Below, one piece after another: positions 22,867-35,330 of a stretch of DNA of 64,000 nt. A model generated the notes under the pieces. The model worked only from the letters and a program-made list of their open reading frames with translations, made no database searches and was not told where the DNA came from. A program made the translations under genes and the position numbers. The DNA lies in contig OX422216.1 of assembly GCA_949130495.1 (NCBI GenBank), positions 366,196,605 to 366,260,604 on the forward strand, read 5' to 3'. Position 1 is the stretch's first letter, and the number at the start of each line of letters is the position of its first letter. Origin of the DNA: Sambucus nigra (taxonomy: Eukaryota; Streptophyta; Magnoliopsida; Dipsacales; Adoxaceae).

Positions 22867-24117
22867 CTATTCTATTGGTTTCTTCCCCTCTACTTTTGAA
22901 ACAGGTTCCTCACCAGCAGGTGGATCATTCAAAGCATAAGGGGAATTTATGAAGTTAAGATCTTTAAGCATACTGATGCTCATCACAGATGGTCGATCGA
23001 GTAGGTGTTCGGGACGAGATATCTCAACATTGGAATGGAGATTGTAATCGCCAAGGTATTTGGAAATCAAACACCGAGGGATGGCCCGAGCAGGGATCCA
23101 ACTCATGTCAAGCTTGAATGGTGGCACTGGTAGGTCGAGTTGCCCAGGATTATGGTAATCCCACAGGTAATGACCCTGTTCCAGTTGCAGTACACCTAAG
23201 GCATTGAAACATCCCTATTTGCAATCCTCATTATTTTCATTTTGGATACGATCATCCAAATGGTAGAGAGCCTCATTGTAGCCAGCCATCCAGAATTCTC
23301 TAGGCTGCTTGTGGAATTGATATGTCAATCTTTCCAGTTGCTCGTGGAGACTTTTTATAAAGAGTTCTTTATTCTCCAAGGAAGACTTCTGCACAGAAAG
23401 CTGCTCGTCCAGATTACTGATCTTTTTAGACATTTCAACCAATGCCTGGTTCTTTGCCATCAGTTGGAAGGCCTGGTTCTCCAGAGCAGATTGAGTTCTC
23501 TATTCCTCAACAGTAATTCGAGCAACTCTTGCTCGTCCCCGAGTAGATGTAGAAGGGTCAGCTCTCTTCAAGGTTTCTAATTCATCCCTCAGGTTGGCAT
23601 TTTCGACCTCCAAGAAAGAGAATCCCTCGTCGTTCATAGGGACCAAAGCGTTTGAGGTGGAAGCTGCAGACTTCAATTGAGACACCTCTCTTTGCAGGTC
23701 ATTATTTTCCTGCTCTAACAACTCAGCTATCTGTCTGTGCTCTTCGACCTCCTCCTTCAAAGTTCTCTCCCTCACATCGTAAGGAGTAAACTGTTTATCG
23801 TATCCCTTATCAGCATTGAGTTGCTGATACTTCTTCTCGTATCTTTCGTGCAAAGGGGCTGTAGATTCCTTGTATTGTTGCTGAAGTTCTTCAAGAGTGC
23901 ACTGGAGATCTTCAATCATATCATAGTATGCTACATTGTTAGCCACTGCACGGTCGAGCAGGCACTTCAAATACTGATAGGCTTCAATTTCTTGCTCTGA
24001 AGCACCTTGACCGAGGATGTCAATAATTTGAGATGCACTCATGTCTGAATGACCAGCTTTAAAATACTCATTGCATTGCCTTAATAGTTTTGTATCGTGA
24101 GCAGATAATAATTCCAT
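22867..24117 (-). pseudogene. antisense gene 2 of element D, coiled-coil protein
   Basis: One minus-strand frame of 417 codons from ATG at 24117 (MELLSAHDTKLLRQCNEYF) to the stop at 22867. Two in-frame TAG codons interrupt it at 23500-23502 and 23215-23217. The middle is a long predicted coiled coil (HERYEKKYQQLNADKGYDKQ, EEVEEHRQIAELLEQENNDL, SKKISNLDEQLSVQKSSLEN). The tail (YLWDYHNPGQLDLPVPPFKL) is conserved-looking. A splice-acceptor-like TTCCTTTACTAG precedes the ATG, so a 5' exon is possible. I do not recognise a family. It lies 185 bases downstream of antisense gene 1 and opposes pol. The frame is kept over 1.25 kb, so it was coding when the element was active. Confidence 0.7.
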
Positions 24118-24302
24118 CCTGGCCAGAAACTAGTAAAGGAAGAAAAAGCGATAATCAATAAGAGTACAAACAGAGCATGAAGAAGAGAATCAACAGTATG
24201 CATAAGCAAAAGTTCAAATTTTATTACATCATAAAGGAGAAGTACAAAGTTCAGAGTTACATTTGACAAAGAAAAATAAAATAGAGAGAAATCCAAACAA
24301 CT

Positions 24303-26489
24303 CTACACCTTTTCCTTGTCTCCCAAAACTTTCTCGGGAGGCTGGGACGAGGAGGTAGGTTGCTCGGATGGAAGAGAGGTTTGCTTAGGAAGTGCTGGAG
24401 GTTGCTCGGATGAAGTAACGGGTAGTTGAAGTTCCTCGCCAGTGGGCTGGATAGCTTGGGGATGAGAAATTTGACCTCCCATCACCATGGAAGATTCCTC
24501 AGAGGCAGCCTCGTCCTCTTCTTCTTCTTTAAGAGTTGGAGGGGCGCCCGGGATGTGTCGCTGAAATAGTTCAGAATTTTCATCAACTTTCATCTCTTGC
24601 AGAGCAGCGACCCATCCATCTCTAAAGTATTTGAAGCTGCCATATTCCACTTGTGACATCATGGCAGCCAAACCTTTATTCCATCCTTTATCCCAGCCGG
24701 CGCTGAAGGATTTTTTGACAGCCAATTTCCTTTTTGTCTTCTCCGAGGAAAGATTCTCGGAAAGAAGATCATCAGCAGCCTTTAATATATTCTCAACTTC
24801 CTCCTTCTGACGACTTACTTCCCGAAGTTGACCCAACTCCTCCTCAGCAGTCTTGAGCTTATTTTCAAGCTCCCCATCATTTTTGAGCTTCCCTTCGAGC
24901 TCTTTATTCTTCTCCTCCAAATCATTTATTTTTTTCTCGAACCCCTTGGAGACCTCAATAACTGGGCCTTCTCCTACTCGGTCGAAGTGAGCCTCTTCTC
25001 CCAAATACCCTTATCATCACCATACTTCTGACGAGAATCCTTCAGGGATTGCGTCAGACCTACCAAGGCTTCCTCTACACCTGATGAGGAGCTTGAAGAT
25101 TTAATCTCTTCATCTTTCTTCAGAATTGTATTAAAACAGGTCACCAACTGGGAAAATAAAAGCAAGTCAGTGCACAGATACAAAAAGGAAAGAATGCAAA
25201 TTTAAGACTATAGGACTTAAAGAAGCAATATGATGAGCTGCTAATGTGGTAACCATGTCTCGAGAAAGGTTTTCTTCAATACCTTGGATCTCTAGAATGA
25301 TCCAAGTCTTCACCGAGTTCATAGCAGAGCTCGGGGCAACAAAAGTGGGAACACCACTAGTCGGGGGCTGAGAGATGGATTCAGCTAAATTGATAGAGGA
25401 GCTTTTCTTCAGCCTTCTCAGAGGAGCATCAACGTTCTCGACTAAAGATGTAGTCTTAGTCGGAGAAATGATAATCACCTCGCTTGGAGCAGCAGCCTTG
25501 CTCGGGGCCACTGGGGGCTTCTCGACAACCTTCATAGGAGCAGCCGAAGGAGGTGCATCAATTTTCTTTATCCCCTCTCCTGGGACATCAAGTTTACTTT
25601 TCTTTGCCTCTCCAGCACTAGAGGCAGATTTATCAAAAAGGGTAGGAGGTCTTCTTTTCTTCATCCTTTCACTCAAGGGAATATGTGACTCAGGTGAAGA
25701 ACTTGTAGAGGCTGGTATTGGTTCTGCGTCACTTATCACCGGACGAGTAGTAAAAGAGGAGGTGTAACTCTTGTACTGCAGCAAATATGAAGCGGACCTA
25801 ATATGCTCGTCGGCAACAGTCTGATGCAAACCCCAGATAAGTTTTAAATGCCTTATGTTAACATCTGTCTCTTTTGGAGATTTTCTTTTGCTGTCAACTG
25901 CAAATAAATCAAAATTAAAATATTAGTGACACATTTTATCAAACACAAAAGAAGCATAATTTTGAAAATAAAATAAAAACAACCTATCCCATTGCCATAG
26001 GGAGGACATCTGGGACCCTGGTAAACATCAGCTCCAGTTAATGGAGGGTGTTGCCAATTTTTCATAACAATCCCGTGCTCAAAGTAGTCTTTATTGGCAT
26101 CTGGGAGATTGACCACTAAAGCTCTATTTAAAAACCTAGTTTTTAAATAAAAAGTATTATCACCCACAGCCCATCTATAACAAAACATAATCTCAGGAAT
26201 TCCTATACGAGTTCCATGAATTTAATTTAATCTATAAACTCCATTAACTATTCTCCATGTATTGGGGGCTATTCTTGTAGGAACCACGTCAAAGTATTGA
26301 CAGAATTCCAGACATAAAGGGTTTGGTGGAAAAAGAAAAGCCACATTCAGCGACAAAGAGATTGGGGAACCAATGTCCCTCAGCCAAACGAAAATAGACT
26401 GAAGGCTCAGAAAGCTCTTCCAAAATAACCCATGAGGGAATAGAGAAATCAGAGCGAAACTTATCAATTGATTCTACAGGATAAACCAT
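24303..26489 (-). pseudogene. antisense gene 1 of element D (gypsy-type transposon protein of plants)
   Basis: A minus-strand gene, apparently of three exons. Exon 1 starts at ATG 26487-26489 (MVYPVESIDKFRSDFSIPSW). After a frameshift near 26330 it has PLCLEFCQYFDVVPTRIAPN and TWRIVNGVYRL, resembling the domain annotated in plants as putative gypsy-type transposon protein (Transposase_28-like). It runs to NWQHPPLTGADVYQG and a GT donor near 25987. An acceptor TTTGCAG near 25900 opens exon 2 (RHLKLIWGLHQTVADEHIRS, then a Ser/Pro/Lys-rich stretch). Exon 3, after a CCCAG acceptor near 25150, is a coiled coil (KKINDLEEKNKELEGKLKND) and an acidic tail ending at 24303. Lesions include the exon 1 frameshift, a TAA at 26222 and a frame change near 25000. 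Function of the family is unknown. The domain call is from memory of the pattern. Confidence 0.65.
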
Positions 26490-26929
26490 GATGAAAGAAG
26501 GAAATCAAAGAGAAAAAAGAAAATCTTACAGGAAAGGGATGAGTCTGTTGACAACAAATGATGAAAGAGATGAACGCACAGGAGAGAGAAATAATGGAAA
26601 ACTCAAAGAGACAAATTTGAAAAAGTAAAAGACGAGGGGATTTTCTGCAACGCTTAAATACCCTGTCTTGGGAATGGGTAAAGATAATGAATACAAAAAG
26701 AGACGGTTACGTTACCTGGGGCTAAAAAGATAAAAAAAAAAAAAAAAAAAGGCACGAGAATCGAAGCGGTCATAAAAATTCAAAAAGTTCGATTCTACGA
26801 ATTTGGAAGGAGAAATAAATACAAAAGAAAATACTCCTAAATTTCAGGATGACCATTTAAAACCGCCATATTTCGAGAAAGAATGTTCCACACTCCTCAA
26901 ATTTCGAACTAAGAAACATTAGGGGCTTC
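26490..26929. other. spacer between antisense promoter and 3' LTR
   Basis: Leader and promoter DNA of the antisense unit with an A19 run at 26732-26750. A purine-rich TTAGGGGCTTC just before the 3' LTR is the probable polypurine tract. Confidence 0.5.
26653..26660 (-). promoter_or_regulatory. candidate TATA box for the antisense genes
   Basis: The minus strand reads GGGTATTTAAGCG, about 165 bases upstream of the antisense gene 1 ATG and followed by a CT-rich leader. It would let the antisense unit be transcribed separately from the LTR promoters. Confidence 0.5.
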
Positions 26930-27548
26930 TGTTGATACCAAATTTAGTCTGCTGACATGGCCCAATTGAGTGAAGACACGTGGCAATCTGTGTGGTAATA
27001 ACAAACACTTCCGAGCAACATCTTGACCCACTCAGATACTCCGAGCAATAGATACCATCCGAGGAGCCATACTACGACGAGGAACACTGCTTCCCCGATC
27101 AACTCAGACGCTCCGACCAACAAGAGTTCTCCGAGGAACTTTAATACACCGAGCAATTTATGAGTATCGAGCTACTTAGGCTGTCCAAGCAGCTTAGGCG
27201 GTCCGAGCTGCACCTCGAACAGAGAATTAATGGCAGGATAAGCAACAGATTAACTGCGCATTAAATGCTTGTTATTATCATACAGATGTATACGCCTAAT
27301 GGACAACTATGTATTACCCTTTCACATGTACAGCCTGAGGGCTATAAATACATTGTATCATCCTCATTGGAGGGGGACCGAAATTTCTTGATAAAACTTG
27401 TAATCGAGATTTCCCAAACAGTCAGCAATAATAGAAACAGTGGACGTAGGCCATTCTTATAAGGCTGGACCACTTTAAAATTTCTTTGTCTCACTTTATT
27501 TTATGTGTCATTAAATAATTAGATATAATCTAATTTTTTACATCAACA
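26930..27548 (+). repeat. 3' LTR of element D
   Basis: 619 bp, TGTTGATACC to ACATCAACA, with a TATAAATA box at 27343-27350. Differs from the 5' LTR by about two dozen substitutions and an 18-bp local duplication near 27178-27200. Confidence 0.95.
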
Positions 27549-27553
27549 CTCCT
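27549..27553. repeat. target-site duplication of element D, right
   Basis: CTCCT, identical to 15285-15289. Confidence 0.9.
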
Positions 27554-28334
27554 TATCACATTAGAAAAATTATAAATGATTAGGGTTTAGGCAACATTTA
27601 ATCCAAATAGAACTTAAGGAGAAACGCAAAGATATTCGTACCTTATATGAGTTTTTGAAAATTCTAATTTGAACAACTTTTTCTTCCTCCAAAAAGATTC
27701 AATTAATAGTCTTTGATTCTCTCCAAAAATCCAAGTGTAAAGCTCCTAAAATAAGGTATATAGGTGTTTAATTAGAGGTTTATGAGGTGAAGGATGCTCA
27801 GAATATGATTTTGTACCTTTTGGTTTATGGAAATAGTGTGTAAAGTATGAGAACATTCGTAAAAGGTTTATATTTATAGAAAACAAACAAAAAGCTTCAC
27901 AATAGATCCGCGAGGGGGTTGCAAGCCTAAAGGCTGCGGTCACACCCTTTTACCAACGCGATCATGGGTCAAAATCTAGTCCAACTCTCTCTTTTCTCTT
28001 TTCTCTTTTCTCATAAATTTAATCAAATTCAATTACTAAATTTCATTATTATAAACAAATGTTGACACTTACATAATTATAATTCGTTATGAACTCTTCT
28101 TAAAGTCATAATTTGGAGTCCAAAAAAGCTTAATTGACTTAAAAGTCCCTATGGTTTCCATCCAAACCCAAAAATGCCACTTAACTCCCTAAATGTTTGT
28201 TTTATTCATTTAATTAGCCGAAAATTTACCAAATTCATTTAAATTATTATTTTCTCATTTAAATCAAAATCCAACCTCAAAAATTATTTTAATTAATTAA
28301 TTAATTAAAGTACTTAAAATTACGGAGTTCTACA
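27554..28334 (-). repeat. 5' LTR of element C, outer part
   Basis: Resumes the LTR interrupted at 15289 and matches the right part of 9242-11877, for example the shared CGGTCACACCCTTTTAC / TGGTTACACCCTCTTAC phrase. On the minus strand it begins TGTAGAACTCC at 28334. Confidence 0.85.
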
Positions 28335-28339
28335 ATTTA
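28335..28339. repeat. target-site duplication of element C, right
   Basis: ATTTA, identical to 9237-9241. Confidence 0.85.
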
Positions 28340-28700
28340 CGTTCTCTATCTTAAGGGAGTATCATAAAGCTTAGAGTAAGATTTTTCAATGCTAACCTCT
28401 ATCCGTCCATCTTCACTAAACTCCTCTTCATCTTGGGAGATATAATAATGGGACTCTACGCCATCATCCCCAGTCTCATATTCAATAAGGTAAGACTTAA
28501 AACTAAACACATCCTTGATGATGATGAATGCGCTAATTTGCATTCAATAGGAGATTCACTCATAGATCATGAGTCACTATCACTAGAAGTGTCATGTAAC
28601 TTCTGTTTTCTCTTACTCTTTCGTTTAGTAGGATGCTCGAATGACTTGCGACCAACAACTTGACATTGGAACAATATCCTTGAATCCCTTTCTATCCTAG
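28340..28700 (-). pseudogene. possible Copia gag knuckle remnant
   Basis: The minus strand near 28655-28560 reads CQVVGRKSFEHPTKRKSKRK followed by SSDSDS. This recalls the GHKSFECPTRLRREGKK and LSDSDDD order after the knuckle in element B, with Cys and His lost. It would be the DNA into which element C inserted. The resemblance is short and the call weak. Confidence 0.35.
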
Positions 28701-29896
28701 TGTAATACCCCATACTTTTATGAGTATTTAATTTCCACGTGTGCATTTAATTATTAATTTAATTGGGGAAATTAAATTAATTTCGGTAAATATTAATTAA
28801 CGAGTTAAGGATTAATATTTATGATCATTATTTACTTGTGTGTGATAATTAAATAAAAAATGTGAATAGTCATATGTCGTTTATGAGTCAAAAGTGATGG
28901 TTTATTATATTATGTCGATAGAGAGTTACATCGGCAGATTCATATAGTTTATGGGCAATGCGTATTGTGTGCACATGTTAAGCCCACATTTAATGAGATG
29001 GTGGCATATTTTTAGTTGGATGAATCAGATGACCCTTTGAGTGCATCACTGATCCATAATGGGTCGAAATAGTACAAAATAGGTACTCGGGGGTTATAGT
29101 TGGGTTCCAGGGGCTTTTTAGACGCAGTAGGACCCGTATGGGAGTATGGTTATCTTTTTACCCTGATAGTTACACTTAAAAACGAAATTAGGGTGTGCTT
29201 GAGGAGTATTTAAGGATTAAATAGGTGGATGAAAGCCTCCCTTTTTCCTTTACATTATTGATATTAAGGGAGAGGTTAAGAGAAGAGAATAAAAGAGAAG
29301 AGAACTTGGAGAAGAGAGGAAAAACAACTCGAATTCAAATCATTGGGTCAAGAATTCAGATTCAAATCCAAAATGCAAGTGTTTACAAGATTTTCTATGG
29401 TTAATTACATTCACAATTGATTAGGAACAAATCTAAGAATTTTAAAATATGAAAACTTTGAGAATTAATTGAAGATATATAAGTTGTTCTTAACCTCTAA
29501 TCGTAATTGATTTTAAATGATAATGACTAGTTGAGATTCATAATATTAATCTAGATTTATGATTGTGAACATGACAATATTGATAGTACGTTAGAATCAA
29601 TGGATTTCAAACGTTTTTTAAATTCTGAGATGTATGCATTGATTTTTGTATTTTTATGATGGATTCATATTTAATTTGGTGTTTGAATGCTTCTGGGTAA
29701 GTTATATATTGATATGGGATATCAAATTAAAGTTTTGGGAGGCTTAGGACCTCCATTGGAGGGTTTGAGAGGTGAAAACCCGAGAAATAAGTGTAGACAC
29801 CACATTATAGGACCCCTAAGTCTCTCCTTAAATCTCTAACACCTCCCCAATTCACTACAAACCCTTGGTCACACTCCAAGTACCGATATAGAGGCC

Positions 29897-30710
29897 ATCA
29901 AGAACTCCCGAGCCCCGTTTGACTCCAGTCAACTCCATCGTCAGAGCGATAAGTTAATGAATCTTTGAATCTTTAAAGGGCTTTGAATACCGTTTCCAAA
30001 GGTCCACCCCAAGCATGAAATGGCATAACAGTTCGAACGAACATACCATTTTACTATTGAAAATTGATTTGGAGGCCACCGGGCGCTATCGGGACCCAAT
30101 GTGACCCCAATCAACCTGCATCATCGGAGTGAGAGCTTAATGGATCCTAGAAGGGCACTACAACCCCTTTCCAATAGTTCACCCCGTGTACAAAATGACA
30201 TAACGGTTTGGATGAACAATCCGTTTTCCCCAAAAAACTGATCTAGAGAGCACCAGGCGCTCTCAAGCTCTGTTTGACCAAATTCAACTCTTTAGATCAA
30301 ATGAGACTGAATGAATCCTTGAATGGCACTGAATATCCTTTCCAATGGTCCACCCCATGTGCGAATCAGCCTTTCCAATGGACTAACGATCTATTTTACT
30401 CCGAAAGGTTATTGGGCACTTTCGAGCCTATTTGACCAATGTCAACTCTTTGAACCGAGCGAAGCTCTTTGGAACATCTAATTACCTTGCATCAAATTTC
30501 CAATGGTCCTCCCTGTGCGAGATTCGAATGTATGGTTCGGACGAACGATCCATCGCCATCTAATGATCTTTCGTCCAAAGGACCGATAAGCACTTTTGAA
30601 CCCCGTTTGACCAAAATTCAACTTCTGAACTCAGGAGTGGACCAAAGTTTCTTAAATATATCTGAATTACCTTTCTAACGGTATGCCCCATGCGCGATTT
30701 GGACTCACAA
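29897..30710. repeat. tandem repeat of about 157-181 bp
   Basis: Five degenerate units. Each carries a GTTTGACC/ATTTGACC-like phrase (about 29917, 30097, 30272, 30429, 30605), then a CCTTTCCAATGGTCCACCCC phrase, then GGTTCGGACGAACGATCC or a variant. Confidence 0.7.
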
Positions 30711-33243
30711 ATTGCATTTTACGACCATTTTTTGAGAAATCTGCACGAGACTACCAAATTGCAGACCCATTTTCTTGCCTATCAGCAATGTGTTTTGGGT
30801 TACCTATCTATTGGCAAGGAAATGACTATGCCAATTGGCAGTCACCCTACCCTATATAAGGAGATCATGAGCTCATTTTTAAAGGCATCCCAGATCCCTC
30901 AATATCAGTGATCTCAGCACCATTCTTCTACAATGAGCGAAGTTTCCTTGTGTGAAATTCCTTTCTACCTTTCATTCCCGTCATCCTCATACCCAATTTA
31001 GTAAAAATCTCCTTCTCTCTCATCCAACATTCATCCTAACTTACAAGGAAGCTCATCAAGGATCAATATCAAGCCTCAAGTCTACAAAGATGGTCCAAAC
31101 ATCCTTCTCTCTATTTAAATTTCTTTATTTTGACATTAGTTATATAAATTCTCAGTTTAGATTTTACTTTAGAACATACACATTAATATCTAATCATTTA
31201 TTAGTTATATTGAACATAATTTATTTATTTTTAAAGACCCAAAGTGAAGATAAAGAGGGTTACACCTATAAATTCCAAAGGGATTCTTCATCGCATTTTC
31301 TTAAAACCAAAAATATATTTTCTACACAAACACATTTATAATAAACTCTCGCTTAAATATATGGTATAAACCCCACCCTTGTGTCACATGCGAACTACGT
31401 AGAATTTGTTGCCTTTATAGGCTACATAGGCATCCTAGGCCAAAATTCGAGACTCGAGTCTTATTTTTCTATTTTCCTATTTTCATTTTAATCATTTTTC
31501 CTATTCTACTAATTTTATTCATATATATCATACTTGTGATTCATACCTGCATCTTATCTAACATATATTCTCATTTTATCTATGGATGACCTCACTCCAT
31601 CCTTTCCATGATGCGAGCCGAGTGGTTCCGATCTCCCCTTATATATACACGCACACACACTTCACAAAAATATTAAGGCAAATAGTAACAAAAGCCCATG
31701 AGAGACTGAAAGGGTGGGATGGGTGCCTAATACCTTCCTATTCCATAACATATCCTCTGAACCTATGAACTATTGGTTTCGTAAGCATCAGTTTGTCTTT
31801 GATGCCTCTCTCTCGAGGAGGCGATATGTTCTTTTTCCTATTTTGTGCAAAATAGGCTGGAGAGTTTACCATTTTATGTCACCCCAACACCGACGACGAT
31901 CGAAGCACCCCACGATATAGCTAGGGGCACGAGACCTTTATCTCCTCCTCCTTTCCCTCAGAAAGTGCCTCGGGGCAAGAAAGAAAGAAAGGAAGGAAGA
32001 TATTAGGGATGGACACAATGGAGACTTCGTTGGGAAAGTTACTTAAGAGGGCTACACTTTGTTTGCATGGGTGATTATCATTTTCTACTTATGTGCGTAG
32101 GCACCTACCTGTAAATTCCCTTTTTTTCGCAATATTATTTCTTTTATATATCTACCTCATGTTTACATCACCTCTCACTCACTTTTCACTTCACACACTC
32201 ATAAATACGCTCCATGTACACCTACACTACCTACACTTGTATATGGGTTTACTTATACCCACATGTTGCACACACCACTTAGAATATCCATGCTTATGTG
32301 TCACTAGCACACATCTCCACTTCTCACACTTTTATGTATCCATTCTTAGTCACACTTATCACACACCACTTGTAGATGATCCATGCTTATCTTCCCTAAC
32401 ACATATTCACTTATAAATATTCACACATCACTCACTCTCACATATCCATGCTTAGTATAATCTCTATGCTAGATTTACTTTTCATACTACTTACGCATTC
32501 TCCATTATTAGTATAAAGCTCATCATGCCAAATAATATACTTTCTCCATAATATCCTAATCAATAATCATGCATTTTTCACAATACATCACCAAGAGCAT
32601 GTCTATTGACAAAAAAAATTATCCCGTACTGGGGGGTCACTTTGTGATGGGTGCTGGTTCGAAAGGTCGCAGTTAGCCTAAGCAATATGACTCTCACCTT
32701 CCATTGGCCAAGTACCTTTTATGTATATCAAACGGTTCCCCCCGCATCGTACTGCTTGACCGAAGTTATGACAAGAGGTATATAGCAGGGAACTCATTCA
32801 CGTACGTCGAGTATGTCGAATTCGCTCTCACACGTACTGTCCCCATAAGGTATATAGTGAGGCAATTCACATACACTTAGGTATATCAAATGTCTTGTCC
32901 ACATGTACTAATTGTCCTCAAAAGCAAGACGTATATTGTAAAAGTCATGCCAAAGGGGGGAACCTTTCCACTAACCCAAGAACGGCATACCCTCATATAG
33001 GCATCAAACTAGGGCACTCATATTTAGTTTGCTGGTTACAACCCAAAACTCTACCAACATGCCGAGTCGGCATGCCGCCCAAATTTTTGCGCAATTTCAT
33101 CTTTTTTTCAAAACGGGATCCTCTCTATTAGCCAAGAAACAAGTCAAATCGTGTTTTATATATTTTTCAAACTCAATTTTTCCAGGCTTAGGTCTCGTCC
33201 AACATTTCTTTTGCATTTAGGTAAACCTAATTCAAGTGAAAAG
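30711..33243. other. non-coding DNA with CA-rich repeats
   Basis: No coding sequence is seen. Between about 32160 and 32460 a C/A-rich strand repeats ACACACCACTT and ATCCATGCTTA phrases at irregular spacing. The rest is unassigned and probably belongs to the LTR and leader of the Ogre-like remnant. Confidence 0.4.
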
Positions 33244-33592
<349 letters not shown>

Positions 33593-34352
33593 GACCTTTC
33601 TCTCATTTTTCCTCCTTCCTTACCAAAAGTGTCAAAAACATTTTGCCACATATTATCAAAATGCAAAAATATATTTTTCATCCTCTTTTATCAAAAAATA
33701 CCCAATAAAAATTTTGTCCTCCTTTTTCCAAAAATGTCAAAAACATTTTCCTCCTTTCCAATAAGATATCCTTCCTTTTCACTTTCAAAAATAAATTCAA
33801 ATCATTTTCCTTCTCAGGTCAATCGCAGACCCGACCCTTGGCCTGGCTCCATATTGACTTTGGTCTTCCATCGATCCACCCCAAAGCTCCGTCAGTTCTC
33901 CTACTTCTTCCTCTGAGTCTAGAATACAACTTCACCCAATCTCCATGGAGAATGAAGACGAAGTACTAAATGTGCATCCTGATTTGATGAAAGTCCTAGT
34001 CTAACTTATCGCCAAGATTGGCAACCTTTAAATCGAGGTTCATGAGGTGCAATGAAACCGGGTCCCTATCCCCGAAGATCCCGAGGTATTCTTCCCTCGT
34101 GCTATGGATCCATTTTCACCTAAGACTATTTGGGTCCCGAAAGAATATCATCACGCTCCATATGCCCCTCCTACCGATGGGCTGCCACCAACCCATCTCC
34201 CTATGCCAAATCTTGCTCTGCCAGGGGAAAACCTGCCAGTACCCATCGATTCAAAGGAAAAAGAGTTAAACAAGGTCAAGTAGGACCTTAAGTTGTTGAC
34301 TAAGAAGTTTGACTAGGTCCGAATATCCAAAAACTAAATGGATTGAACTCAT
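33593..34352 (+). other. leader upstream of the Ogre-like gag
   Basis: AT-rich to 33800, then more coding-like DNA (MENEDEVLNVHPDLMKVL near 33944) that may be the broken start of the gag ORF. Too decayed to define. Confidence 0.4.
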
Positions 34353-35330
34353 ATGTATCCATGCCCTAAAGCAAGGCTACCGAAAAAATTCAAGATGCCT
34401 AACATTTAGAAGTTCGGGAGTAGAGACCTCCCAATTGTTCATCTTCAAAGCTACCACCGAGCCATGACTCTCCTAGGTGCCTGTGAGTAAATAATGGTCC
34501 ATATGTTCCAACGGGCTTTGAAGGACAGTATTCTTTATTGGCTCTTATCCCTCGAGGAATCCAGAATTCACTGTTGGGAGGATGTTGCTCGTGAATTCAT
34601 GTTGTAGTACAAATACAATGAGGAGTTGGAGGTTACACGTCGTGATTTAGAACTTATCAAGAAGAATCCCAGAGAAACTGTTAGCAATTTCATAGCAAGA
34701 TGGGGGGAGAAAGCGACCACTATGATCAATCGTCCTTTCGAATAGGAGTAAGTTAGTATTGTGAAGAAAGACTTCTTACCCCATGTTCGAGAAATAATGG
34801 GAGGACAATATTACACCCATTTTCAATACCTCTGGGAAGTTGGAGTGGAGATTAAATAAAGTCTTGAGAAGATAGAATTTGACCCAAAGAAAGTATCTGG
34901 ACAGTTCACTCCAAGAAAATATGATAGCCCGGCTATAGTCTCAACCATCAACAACATGTCACAGCCTGCTAACTCTTGGGTGCCAGAAAGTCATGCCAAC
35001 CCGATCAGAAAGGAATACACCAAGATTCATGCTCCCCTATCCAAAGTCTACTAAGCCCCCATTGAGACGAAATCTCATCAAGCCATTGGATCCTCATCAA
35101 TTACCAAACCCACTTCCAAAAAATTTCAAACTCGACGCCCATTGTGATTTCCATCAAAATGAGTGCCATACCACCGATCAATGCTTTCATCTTCGAAATG
35201 TAATCCAAGGTCTGATTGATCAGGGTGTCATCGCCCCCACCAACCAATCCTACACCAATAACTACTCACATTCCACTTCCAAATCATGCAAATGGCATCT
35301 TCCTAGAAAATGAGTTAGAATTCGATCCAT
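34353..35330 (+). pseudogene. Ogre/Tat-type gag remnant
   Basis: One frame from 34353 to about 35045 reads as a Tat/Ogre capsid: MYPCPKARLPKKFKMPNI, a stop, KFGSRDLPIVHLQSYHRAMT, MVHMFQRALKDSILYWLLSL, WEDVAREFML, a stop, YKYNEELEVTRRDLELIKKN and FIARWGEKATTMINRP. Six or more stop codons interrupt it, but each is one transition from a sense codon. A +1 frameshift near 35000 leads to the zinc knuckle CDFHQNECHTTDQC (C-x2-H-x4-H-x4-C) at about 35140-35185, followed by FHLRNVIQGLIDQGVI. This matches the knuckle layout of element D but with different sequence, so it is another lineage member. Confidence 0.75.

Larger units (their letters stand above)
15290..27548 (+). mobile_element. element D, Tat-lineage Ty3/Gypsy retrotransposon
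   Basis: A complete 12,259-bp element with LTRs at 15290-15890 and 26930-27548, TSD CTCCT and PBS TGGCGCCGTCTGTGGGA. Gag-pol occupies 15955-21804, followed by a 42-bp tandem repeat and two genes on the opposite strand. The order RT, RNase H, a second RNase H, integrase and the antisense genes downstream of pol are marks of the Tat lineage of plant Gypsy elements. By eye the LTRs differ by about two dozen substitutions over 601 bp plus one 18-bp insertion, roughly 4 percent, so it is younger than its host element C. Gag-pol has eleven stop codons, so this copy is not autonomous. Confidence 0.95.
9242..28334 (-). mobile_element. element C, gag-only Ty3/Gypsy retrotransposon split by element D
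   Basis: Read on the minus strand: 5' LTR (28334 down to 13432, interrupted by element D), PBS at 13418-13429, a gag remnant near 12600-13095, a polypurine tract at 11878-11889 and the 3' LTR (11877 down to 9242). TSD ATTTA flanks both ends. After removing D and one copy of its TSD the 5' LTR is 2639 bp, against 2636 bp for the 3' LTR, which confirms the reconstruction. The internal part is only about 1.55 kb and has no pol, so the element was non-autonomous or internally deleted. LTR ends of the TGTAATA...TTACA type and the gag suggest the Tekay/Del-like side of Gypsy, but this is inference. Confidence 0.85.
28701..33243 (+). mobile_element. LTR-like DNA of an Ogre/Tat-type remnant
   Basis: It begins TGTAATACCCCATA, a common plant Gypsy LTR start, and is followed by a purine-rich leader-like stretch near 29265-29330. 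At 31715 the phrase GGTGGGATGGGTGCCTAATA resembles one I know from Ogre-type LTRs. A related LTR start is seen at 62821. I found neither a paired LTR nor a clear PBS, so the right boundary is arbitrary and more than one element may be present. Confidence 0.4.

Noticed and set aside
31586..32416. Possible small coding regions
   Set aside because: Open frames here are Pro/His/Ser/Thr-rich products of CA-rich repeats, with no family resemblance or splice sites.
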